Shown here: positions 8,402-15,980 of the stretch, piece by piece
Layout: every line of letters begins with the position of its first letter
Numbering within the stretch: the first letter of the stretch is position 1
Source: an uncultured Erysipelotrichaceae bacterium
GTDB lineage: Bacteria > Bacillota_I > Bacilli_A > RF39 > UBA660
Assembly (NCBI GenBank): GCA_902783345.1
Contig: CACZQI010000057.1
Coordinates: forward strand, 1 to 25,860
Direction: 5' to 3'
Length of the DNA stretch: 25,860 bases
Notes under the pieces: generated by a model
What the model saw: only the letters and a program-made list of their open reading frames with translations
Databases searched by the model: none
What the model was told of the DNA's origin: nothing
Position numbers and translations under genes: made by a program

Positions 8402-8463
8402 AGTTATGATATTTTTGTTTAGATTTTTATTTTTAAACCAAAATTATATAGAAAGGAGAATAT

Positions 8464-10416
8464 ATGGAAACATTTGAACTTGTAAGTAAATTTAAACCAA
8501 GTGGTGATCAACCTGAAGCCATTAAAAGTCTAGTTGATGGTATAAATGCAGGCAAAAAAAGTCAAGTTTTAATGGGCGCAACTGGTACTGGTAAAACTTT
8601 TATGATTGCTAATGTTATTAAAGAAGTTAATAAACCTACCCTAGTTCTTGCTCATAATAAAACTTTAGCCGGCCAACTTTATAGTGAGTTTAAAGAGTTG
8701 TTCCCAAATAATCATGTAGAGTATTTTGTATCATATTACGATTATTATCAACCAGAAGCCTATGTTCCATCAACTGATACTTATATTGAAAAAGATTCTT
8801 CAGTTAATGATGAAATAGATGAATTAAGGCATGGCGCAACAAGTAGTCTAATAAATTATCGTGATGTTATTGTTGTTGCTTCAGTATCATGTATATATGG
8901 TATTGGTGAACCAGAAGAATATAAAAATAATATGTTAATTTTAAAAGTTGGAGATAATATTAAAAGAGAAAAGATTATTGATAGATTAGTATCAATGACT
9001 TATGAAAGAAGTCAATTAGATTTTCATCGTGGTACTTTTAGAGTTAATGGCGATGTTATCGATATTGTGCCTGCCAATGAAAGAAAAGCTGGTATTAGGA
9101 TTGAACTATTTGGTAGTGAAATTGAAAAAATTAGTACTTTTGATGTTTTAACAGGTACGATTTTACAAAATGTTAAAAATGTAACTATTTCTCCTGCTTC
9201 TCATTTTGTTACTGGTGATGAAAAACTAACAGAAGCTATAAAAAGAATTGAACAAGAAAAAGAAGAAAGAATTAAATACTTTGATGAAAAAGGTAAACTT
9301 ATTGAAAAGCAAAGAATTAAAGAAAGATGCGATTATGATATTGAAATGCTTAAAGAAACTGGTTTTTGTCATGGAATTGAAAACTATTCTAGACATCTAG
9401 CCTTAAGAGCTGAAGGTGAAACTCCTTCTACATTAATTGATTTCTTTCCTAAAGATTTTTTACTAGTAGTTGATGAATCTCATGTTACCCTTCCCCAAGT
9501 AAGAGCTATGTATAATGGAGACAGAATGCGTAAACAAACTTTAGTTGATTATGGTTTTAGACTTCCTAGTGCTTTAGATAACCGTCCATTAAAGTTTGAA
9601 GAGTTTAATGAAAAATTAAATCAAACAATTTATATTTCGGCTACACCAGGAGATTATGAACTATCCCTTACAAATAATGAAGTTGTAGAAAGTATCATAA
9701 GACCAACTGGTTTACTAGACCCTACTATTGAAGTTAAGAAAACAGAAGGTCAAATTGATGATTTAATTGGCGAAATAAATGATAGAATTAATAAAAATGA
9801 AAGAGTTTTAGTTACAACACTAACTATTAGAATGGCTGAAGAACTAACTAATTATCTAAAAAGTTTAAATATTAAGGTAGCCTATTTACATAATGAAGTT
9901 AAAACATTTGAACGTTTAAGAATTATCCGTGATTTAAGACTTGGTAAATATGATGCAATTGTTGGTATTAACCTTTTAAGAGAAGGTTTAGATATTCCAG
10001 AAGTAAGTTTAATTGCTATTATGGATGCCGATAAACAAGGATTTTTACGTAGTGAACGAAGTCTTATTCAAACAATTGGTAGAGCTGCTCGTAATGAAAA
10101 TGGTCATGTTATTATGTATGCAGATACAATTAGTGAAGCGATGGATAAGGCTATTAAAGAAACTGAAAGAAGAAGAAACATTCAAATGAAATATAATGCT
10201 GAGCATGGTATAATTCCTAAAACAGTTATTAAAGATATTCGTGATTTAATTAGTAATGAAGTAAAAGAAGATAATCCGGAAAAACTTTCTAAAAAACAAA
10301 AACATGAAGCAATGCAAGCACTTGAAAATGAAATGCGTAAAGCAGCTAAAGAACTTGATTTTGAAAGAGCTATGGAACTTCGAGACATTTTATTTGAAAT
10401 GAAAGCAAATGAATAA
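8464..10416 (+). CDS. uvrB: Excinuclease ABC subunit B
   Basis: Damage-verifying helicase-like subunit of nucleotide excision repair: it is loaded by UvrA and recruits UvrC for incision. At 650 residues it has family length. Visible elements are Walker A GATGTGKT (38-45); the beta-hairpin region [12 protein letters not shown], used to clamp the [11 protein letters not shown]; the Walker B-type VVDESH; helicase motif [11 protein letters not shown]; and a C-terminal UVR motif (about 615-650) for UvrC contact. It has its own promoter and a strong ribosome site. uvrA is not adjacent, unlike in many Bacilli where the two are neighbours; uvrA may lie elsewhere. Confidence 0.98.
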   Translation: METFELVSKFKPSGDQPEAIKSLVDGINAGKKSQVLMGATGTGKTFMIANVIKEVNKPTLVLAHNKTLAGQLYSEFKELFPNNHVEYFVSYYDYYQPEAYVPSTDTYIEKDSSVNDEIDELRHGATSSLINYRDVIVVASVSCIYGIGEPEEYKNNMLILKVGDNIKREKIIDRLVSMTYERSQLDFHRGTFRVNGDVIDIVPANERKAGIRIELFGSEIEKISTFDVLTGTILQNVKNVTISPASHFVTGDEKLTEAIKRIEQEKEERIKYFDEKGKLIEKQRIKERCDYDIEMLKETGFCHGIENYSRHLALRAEGETPSTLIDFFPKDFLLVVDESHVTLPQVRAMYNGDRMRKQTLVDYGFRLPSALDNRPLKFEEFNEKLNQTIYISATPGDYELSLTNNEVVESIIRPTGLLDPTIEVKKTEGQIDDLIGEINDRINKNERVLVTTLTIRMAEELTNYLKSLNIKVAYLHNEVKTFERLRIIRDLRLGKYDAIVGINLLREGLDIPEVSLIAIMDADKQGFLRSERSLIQTIGRAARNENGHVIMYADTISEAMDKAIKETERRRNIQMKYNAEHGIIPKTVIKDIRDLISNEVKEDNPEKLSKKQKHEAMQALENEMRKAAKELDFERAMELRDILFEMKANE

Positions 10417-10440
10417 AGAGCTAACTAAAGCTCTTTTTTT
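10415..10440. terminator. Bidirectional terminator between uvrB and the VanY-like gene
   Basis: AAAGAGCT (10415-10422), AACTAA loop, AGCTCTTT (10429-10436), then more T to 10440. The 8-bp stem has A and T tracts on the two sides and overlaps both stop codons. Confidence 0.85.
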
Positions 10441-10979
10441 AAATATTCTTCTAATGTTAAATTGTTTTTATCAATATATTCGGCTAAGTTAATATCATCA
10501 ACATACCTTAAATGCCAAGGTTCAGCATTATAACCAGTAATACTTTCTTTACCCTTTTCGTATCTAATGATAAAGCCAAATTTATAAGCATTATCTTTTA
10601 AAAATTTATTAAAATCTTCTGGTAAATAATGGTCGATTAAAAACTTTTCACCATGTTTTAAACAAATATCAAGAGCTAAACCTGTATGATGCTCAGAATA
10701 TCCAGGTATAGCAACATATTTTTTAGTATGCTCTAGTCCTTTTCTCTCTACACAATTATCAAATACTTTTTGCTGCGTTTCAACACTTCTATATCCACTT
10801 TCAATATCAATATCATATCCATTATCTAAAGCATATTTTTGAAAATTAATAAAAGCCAAAAATGTTTTTTCTTCAGCTGTGCGATTTTGAGCATACCTAG
10901 AATTAACATCTATAATTTTAAAATCTAAATTTTTTGGACATTTATGCCATGGATTAACTAAAATTAAATATTTATTCAT
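10425..10979 (-). CDS. VanY-like D-Ala-D-Ala/L,D-carboxypeptidase (M15B), no signal peptide
   Basis: A 184-residue M15B peptidase domain. The motifs are complete: SEHHTGLALD (S95, H97, D104) and EPWHLRY (E153, H156). I chose the ATG at 10979 because AGGAGAT lies just before it; a longer frame from 11021 overlaps the preceding gene and has no such site. Neither start gives a signal peptide or membrane segment, so unlike the paralogue at 2151 this one seems cytoplasmic, or leaves by another route. Last gene of the probable spo0A operon, 25 bases after the membrane Zn-peptidase gene. A cytoplasmic role could be muropeptide recycling or hydrolysis of D-Ala-D-Ala-type substrates; this is inference. 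Confidence 0.85.
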   Translation of the reverse strand: MNKYLILVNPWHKCPKNLDFKIIDVNSRYAQNRTAEEKTFLAFINFQKYALDNGYDIDIESGYRSVETQQKVFDNCVERKGLEHTKKYVAIPGYSEHHTGLALDICLKHGEKFLIDHYLPEDFNKFLKDNAYKFGFIIRYEKGKESITGYNAEPWHLRYVDDINLAEYIDKNNLTLEEYLKKEL

Positions 10980-11004
10980 ATTATCTCCTATATAAAAAGA
11001 CTTA

Positions 11005-11667
11005 TTAATCTCTTCTTCCAAAGTAAATGATAATAAGTCTAAATACTTCTAATGCACTTGATAAAACAGCTGCTACATAAGTTAAAGCTGCTGACTTTAA
11101 CATTACTTTAACACCTTCTGTATCATTAGATAAAACGCCACATTTTTCCATTTCGCTTAACGCTCTTTTAGATGCATCAAGTTCAACTGGTAAAGTAACA
11201 AGTTGAAATACAAGACCAAATCCTACTAAAACAATACCTGTAAAAATAAGATCCATAAATTCAAGTATTACACCAATTAGTAAAATAATATAAGCAAGTT
11301 TAGTTGCTAAACTAACAATTGGTACGATTTTACTTCTAATTCTAAAGAAATAATATCCTTCCTTATCTTGAATAGCATGTCCACATTCATGAGCAGCAAT
11401 CGCAATAGAGGAAACAGAATTTTCATTAAAAACATCAGTAGATAGTCTAATTATTTTTCTAGTTGGATCATAATGATCGGTCATAGTGCCTTTTGTTTCA
11501 ACAATATATAAATTACCTAACCCATTATTATCTAATATTTGTTTAGCCATATCATAACCAGTTAGTTTACAAGCACTTTTTACTTTTAAATATTTTTTAT
11601 ATGTACTTGATACATAAAGTTGGGCACAAAGCGGCAATAAAAACATTAAAATATATAACAAATCCAT
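11005..11667 (-). CDS. Membrane zinc metallopeptidase, YugP-like (Zn_peptidase_2)
   Basis: A 220-residue integral membrane protein of the YugP-type family (PF04298). A first membrane segment (about 3-20) is followed by a soluble stretch with AAHECGHAIQ (HExxH, 93-97). Two hydrophobic segments follow (about 115-135 and 138-160), then LPVELDAS, where E162 is the likely third zinc ligand, then a C-terminal hydrophobic segment (about 192-216). Motifs and length fit the family. Substrate unknown. It begins two bases after the cysS stop codon, with AGAGG inside the end of cysS, so it is translationally tied to cysS. Confidence 0.88.
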   Translation of the reverse strand: MDLLYILMFLLPLCAQLYVSSTYKKYLKVKSACKLTGYDMAKQILDNNGLGNLYIVETKGTMTDHYDPTRKIIRLSTDVFNENSVSSIAIAAHECGHAIQDKEGYYFFRIRSKIVPIVSLATKLAYIILLIGVILEFMDLIFTGIVLVGFGLVFQLVTLPVELDASKRALSEMEKCGVLSNDTEGVKVMLKSAALTYVAAVLSSALEVFRLIIIYFGRRD

Positions 11668-11669
11668 TT

Positions 11670-13058
11670 TTAAACCTCTTTATAAATGGTGCCTTCTCTT
11701 GTATCAACTAATACAATACCTTTAGATAAAAGTTCATCTCTTATAGAATCAGCAAGTTCATAATTTTTCTTTTCTTTAGCTTTATTTCTAGCCTCAATTA
11801 ATTCCATTATAGCTTCATGGTCTTCACGAACCTTTTTTTCTTCTACTAAATCTAAACTTAAAACTTTATCAAAATTTTTAATTAAATCTAGTTTAGTATG
11901 ACCATTTACCATTTCATCTTTAAGTAAATCATATAAAAGCGTAATGGCGTTAGCTGTATTTAAATCATTACTTAAATATTCAATAAATTTATTATTATAT
12001 TCAGCAAAAGCGCCTTCATCTAAATCACCTTCATCTAAGATAAGTGATATTTTATTTTTAAGTTTATTATATGCTGTTTCAGCACTTTCTAATCCTTCAT
12101 AAGAAAAAACTAATTGTTTACGATAATGACTATTTAAGCACATAAATCTAAAGGAAAGTGGATTATATCCTTCTTCTTTTAATACTGATACAGATAAAAC
12201 TGCACCATGACTTTTACTCATTTTACCTGATTCATCCATTAAGTGTTCATTATGAAACCAGTAGTTGCACCATTTATGACCTAGATAACTTTCAGATTGG
12301 GCGATTTCATTAGTATGATGTGGAAAGATATTATCAACACCACCACCATGTATATCTAAATATTCACCTAAATTTTTAATTGCAATACCAGTACATTCAA
12401 TATGCCAACCAGGATATCCTACTCCAAATGGTGAATCCCATTTAAGTTCTTGAGAATCAAACTTACTTTTCGTAAACCATAAAGCAAAATCAGCTTGATT
12501 GCGTTTACTTTCATCAAATTCTACACCTTGTCTAACCCCTACTACCATTTCATCTTCTTTATGATTAGTAAGTTGATAATAATCAGCAAGTTTTGATACA
12601 TCAAAATAAACATTTCCACCTGCTTTATAAGCATAACCTTTTTCTAACAAGCTCTCTATTATTTCAATATAAAAATCAATATTATCAGTAGCTGGTGATA
12701 CAATATCAGGTCTTCTACAATTTAAAGCATCAAAATCTTTAAAGAAAGCATCAGTATAAAACTGTGCAATATCTAAAACTGACTTATGCTCTTTTTTAGC
12801 ACTAGCAACCATTTTATCATCGCCAGAATCTGAATCACTTGATAAATGACCAACATCTGTAATATTCATGACTCTTTTAACATCGTAACCTAAATATCTT
12901 AGAGTTTTATCTAAAATATCATGCCCAATATAATTACGCATATTACCAATATGAGCATAATGATAAACTGTTGGCCCACAAGTATAAAAACCAACTTTAT
13001 CTGGATAATGAGGCTTAAATTCCTCTATTTTTCTTGTTAATGTATTATAAAACTTCAT
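11670..13058 (-). CDS. cysS: Cysteinyl-tRNA synthetase
   Basis: Class I synthetase charging tRNA-Cys. At 462 residues it is full length. HIGH appears as HIGN (36-39), the usual form in CysRS, and KMSKS is at 279-283. The tight zinc site that selects cysteine is complete: C27, C222, H247 and E251. The C-terminal helical domain includes an ARNKAKEKKNYELADSIR-type stretch, also typical. GGAGGAG sits just before the ATG. It lies inside a compact operon behind spo0A, the clpC-like gene and a small coiled-coil gene; no cysE or mrnC gene flanks it as in Bacillus, and no separate T-box is seen. Confidence 0.97.
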   Translation of the reverse strand: MKFYNTLTRKIEEFKPHYPDKVGFYTCGPTVYHYAHIGNMRNYIGHDILDKTLRYLGYDVKRVMNITDVGHLSSDSDSGDDKMVASAKKEHKSVLDIAQFYTDAFFKDFDALNCRRPDIVSPATDNIDFYIEIIESLLEKGYAYKAGGNVYFDVSKLADYYQLTNHKEDEMVVGVRQGVEFDESKRNQADFALWFTKSKFDSQELKWDSPFGVGYPGWHIECTGIAIKNLGEYLDIHGGGVDNIFPHHTNEIAQSESYLGHKWCNYWFHNEHLMDESGKMSKSHGAVLSVSVLKEEGYNPLSFRFMCLNSHYRKQLVFSYEGLESAETAYNKLKNKISLILDEGDLDEGAFAEYNNKFIEYLSNDLNTANAITLLYDLLKDEMVNGHTKLDLIKNFDKVLSLDLVEEKKVREDHEAIMELIEARNKAKEKKNYELADSIRDELLSKGIVLVDTREGTIYKEV

Positions 13059-13074
13059 AACTCCTCCATACTTC

Positions 13075-13290
13075 TTATTTACCCAAAGTTTTTTTATTCA
13101 AAGATTTATCTTCATCTAAACTTTTTATTTTGTCTAATTTAGTAGCACCAATTAAAGCACTTATCTTTTCTTTTTGGGCTTTTAATTTTAAATAATTCTT
13201 AATTTTACTATCTTTTTCAAGTTCTCTTAAAGCAAAATCAACTGCTTCATACTCTCCTTTTAAATTATATAATTTTTCTTCAAGATTCAT
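13075..13290 (-). CDS. Small charged coiled-coil protein, unknown
   Basis: 71 residues, Lys/Glu-rich, predicted helical over about 1-48, with a basic tail. The start is strong: AGGAGG lies six bases before the ATG. It is 30 bases downstream of the clpC-like gene and 17 bases upstream of cysS, so it is surely co-transcribed. A distant resemblance to short YlbF/YmcA-type helical proteins is possible but not demonstrable. No signal peptide or metal motif. Confidence 0.65.
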   Translation of the reverse strand: MNLEEKLYNLKGEYEAVDFALRELEKDSKIKNYLKLKAQKEKISALIGATKLDKIKSLDEDKSLNKKTLGK

Positions 13291-13320
13291 AAAAAACCTC
13301 CTAAAATTATTTTATCATTT

Positions 13321-15003
13321 TTAAGAGGTAATTAAAAGACTATTATTAAATCCAACTCTTTCTTCTTCTTTATTATTTAAAATAAAAATAATAGAATTAT
13401 TTAAATATAATTTTTCATTTGTATTATTACAAATATAACCATTTGTTATCATAGTATTTACCATATTATAAACTATCTTATTGGACTCATCATAATTATT
13501 AAATACGATAAAAGAATAAGGATGTTCTTCTAATAAATTATATAAATAATTATTAGCAAATAACCTATTGACACTAAATTCATCATTATATTCTTTACAA
13601 TCTATAAGAGTTAAATTTATTTTAAGTTTTGCGGCAATGAGGGAAATTATTTTAAGTTTATTTTTAACATCAACACCATTTAATATCATATATTTATTTA
13701 ATTTTTTATCTTTAATTATATTTATAATACTTTTAATAGATTGTTCATTATATTTGCTTTTAAGTTCATTATAAATGTTCATAAGTTTATTATTATCAAC
13801 ATTTACCATATTAATACGCATACTTAAACAATCAAAAATATCTTCTTTTGTTAATATATTATTACTACTTTCTAAAACTTTCTTAGCACATACAGTATCT
13901 AATAGTTCAATAGACTTATCAGGATTATATAAATGGGGTAAATATTTATTAGTAAGTTCAATTAGATAGTCTAAACATTTTTTATCAATTTTTAAATTAT
14001 AATATTTTTCATAACTTTTTTTAATTTTATGCATGATGTATTCCATCTCTTTAAGATTAGGTTCATTAATTACAACTGGGGTAAATCTTCTTGATAAAGC
14101 CGGATCTTTTTTAATATATTCATTATATTCTTCCGTAGTAGTAGCACCAATTACTTTAATTTCACCACGAGCTAGATATGGTTTTAAGATATTAGCCGCA
14201 TCAATTGATCCATCAGATGAACCAGTTTTAACTATGGTATGGATTTCATCAATAAATAAAATAATATTATGACATTTTTTAACTTCTTTAATTAAATTAT
14301 TAACCCTAGATTCAAATTCTCCACGATACTTAGTACCAGCAATTAAGGTTGATGTATTAATCTCAATAATCTCAAAACCTTTTAACATATCAGGGACTTT
14401 TCCACTTTTTATTCTTTTCGCAAGTTCTTCAATTACAGCGGTTTTACCTACTCCAGCATGCCCAATTAAAATGGGATTATTTTTATTTTTACGAAGTAAG
14501 ATTTGCATTATTTCATTTATTTCTTTATCTCTTAGATAAACATCATCAGTTTCTTTTTCATTCAAACTAATACCTAGTTCATATATTAAACTTGGTTTAT
14601 TAACTTCTTTATTTAAGGCATCAATATCAACACCCATATTATCAACTATTCTAAGCGCAATACCATCTTGTTCACTTAAAAGAGCCGATAATAAATAAAA
14701 CTCATCCATATCTTTATGGTCATCATAGGCTTTATTAAAAGCTTTATCAATAACAATTTTTAAAAGTGGAGTGTAAAGTATTACTTCACTTTTTTTACTA
14801 GCCTTACCTATTGTTTTAATAAGTTCTCTTTTAAAGTTAGAATATGTTAACTTAAATTTATAACAAATATTACTAATATTACTATTTTTTAAAAGTGATA
14901 AAAGTAAATGCTCAGTTCCTACATAAGGATGACGACAATCAAGCATTTCTTTTTCGGCTACTTTTAAAATATTACAAACAGTACTATTAAAACATTTATC
15001 CAT
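13321..15003 (-). CDS. ClpC-like AAA+ protein with dead, truncated second ATPase domain
   Basis: 560 residues against about 810 for ClpC. It has a Clp N-domain (about 1-140, two repeats) and a complete D1 domain with Walker A GHAGVGKT (181-188), Walker B LFIDE (249-253) and the arginine pair RR (305-306). The coiled M-domain is absent. The C-terminal 170 residues still follow the D2 domain of ClpC piece by piece, but Walker A is replaced by NGVDVKNK (442-449), Walker B acidic residues by N502-N503, and the pore-loop stretch is missing. The protein ends eight residues after V550-G551-F552, which aligns with the VGF ClpP-docking loop. D1 should hydrolyse ATP; D2 should not. Whether it feeds ClpP is open. 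It lies 57 bases after spo0A. This is not a sequencing frameshift: the altered positions are spread over the whole domain. Confidence 0.88.
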   Translation of the reverse strand: MDKCFNSTVCNILKVAEKEMLDCRHPYVGTEHLLLSLLKNSNISNICYKFKLTYSNFKRELIKTIGKASKKSEVILYTPLLKIVIDKAFNKAYDDHKDMDEFYLLSALLSEQDGIALRIVDNMGVDIDALNKEVNKPSLIYELGISLNEKETDDVYLRDKEINEIMQILLRKNKNNPILIGHAGVGKTAVIEELAKRIKSGKVPDMLKGFEIIEINTSTLIAGTKYRGEFESRVNNLIKEVKKCHNIILFIDEIHTIVKTGSSDGSIDAANILKPYLARGEIKVIGATTTEEYNEYIKKDPALSRRFTPVVINEPNLKEMEYIMHKIKKSYEKYYNLKIDKKCLDYLIELTNKYLPHLYNPDKSIELLDTVCAKKVLESSNNILTKEDIFDCLSMRINMVNVDNNKLMNIYNELKSKYNEQSIKSIINIIKDKKLNKYMILNGVDVKNKLKIISLIAAKLKINLTLIDCKEYNDEFSVNRLFANNYLYNLLEEHPYSFIVFNNYDESNKIVYNMVNTMITNGYICNNTNEKLYLNNSIIFILNNKEEERVGFNNSLLITS

Positions 15004-15004
15004 G

Positions 15005-15044
15005 AAAAAAATCCTCCCTTATACTCTATGAATATAATGAGGAT
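15005..15044 (-). promoter_or_regulatory. Hairpin between spo0A and clpC-like gene, covering the ribosome site
   Basis: On the minus strand ATCCTC (15044-15039) pairs with GAGGAT (15016-15011), and inside it TTATA (15037-15033) pairs with TATAA (15023-15019). TTTTTT follows (15010-15005), then the ATG at 15003. The GGGAGGA ribosome site is part of the right arm. The structure could act as a partial terminator and hide the start of the clpC-like gene from ribosomes; which of the two, if either, is not decidable by eye. Confidence 0.5.
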
Positions 15045-15060
15045 ATTATTAAATTTTTAT

Positions 15061-15816
15061 TCAAAGATTAGCATCAATTCTAAGTTTATCTGCTAATGTG
15101 GCAATAAATTCTGAATTAGTTGGTTTAGCCCTATCATAATCGACAGAGTTACCAAATAAAGATTCCATAACATCATAGTCTCCTCTATTCCAACTTACTT
15201 CAATAGCATGACGAATTGCTCTTTCAACTCTTGATGATGTTGTATCATATTTATCTGCTATTTCGGGATACAATTCTTTAGTTATTGCTCCAATCATAGA
15301 TGGATTATTATACATTAAGTCAATACTATCACGAATATATAAATACCCTTTAATATGTGATGGTATTCCAAGTGAATGTAATAAAGATGTTATTGCCTGT
15401 TTTAAATCTTTATCTCGAACAGTTAACTTACTACTTTTTGATTTAGCAATCGATACAATATGACTTTCAAGTGATTCTAAATTATATGGTTTAAGTAAGT
15501 AATAATTTACTCCTATTTCCATACATTTACTAATAACATCAATTGAATTCATACTAGTTGTAATAATCGATTTAACATTAATATCCTTTTTCTTAAGCTC
15601 TTCTAAAACACTTAATCCATCCATTTTAGGAATAATTAAATCCATAACAACTAAATCAATATTTTCATGATTTTGAAGGATTTCTTTTAAAGCATCTTCT
15701 CCATCAAAGCTACTTCCAACTACTTCTACTTTTTCATGACTACTAAAATACTTCTTTACATCTGTAACAATATTCCTATTGTCGTCTACTATAAATATGC
15801 GTATTTTATTATTCAT
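15061..15816 (-). CDS. spo0A: Sporulation master regulator Spo0A
   Basis: Response regulator and DNA-binding protein controlling entry into sporulation in Bacilli and Clostridia. The receiver domain is complete: acidic pair D11-D12, phosphorylation site D59, T87 and K109. The Spo0A-specific C-terminal domain (about 145-251) is highly conserved, with HIKGYLYIRD, the recognition-helix region SRVERAIRHAIEV and AKPTNSEFIA. At 251 residues it is slightly short of the ~265-residue family norm because of a shorter linker. The ribosome site AAGGAT precedes the ATG. Its stop is TGA, evidence for the standard code. A perfect 0A box lies upstream, consistent with autoregulation. First gene of the probable operon running down to 10425. 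Whether this organism actually sporulates cannot be judged from this window. Confidence 0.96.
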   Translation of the reverse strand: MNNKIRIFIVDDNRNIVTDVKKYFSSHEKVEVVGSSFDGEDALKEILQNHENIDLVVMDLIIPKMDGLSVLEELKKKDINVKSIITTSMNSIDVISKCMEIGVNYYLLKPYNLESLESHIVSIAKSKSSKLTVRDKDLKQAITSLLHSLGIPSHIKGYLYIRDSIDLMYNNPSMIGAITKELYPEIADKYDTTSSRVERAIRHAIEVSWNRGDYDVMESLFGNSVDYDRAKPTNSEFIATLADKLRIDANL

Positions 15817-15846
15817 TTTTAATCCTTTCTTTTACCACGCATATTT

Positions 15847-15868
15847 ATTATAATATTATTTACGACAA
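15847..15868 (-). promoter_or_regulatory. spo0A -10 box with adjacent 0A-like site
   Basis: The minus strand has TATAAT at 15852-15847, 31 bases before the ATG. TTGTCGTA at 15868-15861, one mismatch from the 0A box TTGTCGAA, lies just upstream of the -10, where bound Spo0A could block or activate. No clear -35 for the main sigma factor; I could not confirm a sigma-H pattern. Confidence 0.5.
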
Positions 15869-15885
15869 ATAAAAAGAAAATGTTT

Positions 15886-15937
15886 TGTAAAGTACTGTCA
15901 AGAAATGTAAAGTATTGTCGAATATTGATACTTTACA
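15886..15937. repeat. Repeat cluster with perfect 0A box upstream of spo0A
   Basis: TGTAAAGTAC-TGTCA (15886-15900) and TGTAAAGTAT-TGTCG (15906-15920) are direct repeats with a 20-base period, matching at 13 of 15 positions. The second copy's TGTAAAGTAT (15906-15915) is also mirrored by ATACTTTACA (15928-15937), a perfect 10-bp inverted repeat. Between those arms lies TTGTCGAA (15915-15922), the exact consensus Spo0A-binding box; TGTCAAG at 15896 is a weaker match. Position upstream of spo0A suggests autoregulation. Confidence 0.6.
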
Positions 15938-15947
15938 TTAAAATGTT

Positions 15948-15980
15948 AAATAAAAACCCATACTTATAAGGTATGAGCTT
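15948..15980 (-). terminator. Intrinsic terminator after the histidine kinase
   Basis: On the minus strand CTCATAC (15977-15971) pairs with GTATGGG (15963-15957) over a 7-base loop, with one G-U pair, followed by TTTTTATTT. It separates the kinase transcript from spo0A, which needs its own promoter. Confidence 0.65.

Noticed and set aside
10182..10388. 68-codon minus-strand frame inside uvrB
   Set aside because: Antisense to the conserved C-terminal UVR region of uvrB.
13568..14272. Three plus-strand open frames (64-79 codons) opposite the clpC-like gene
   Set aside because: They are antisense to a well-supported gene, hydrophobic from reading AT-rich codons backwards, and lack ribosome sites.
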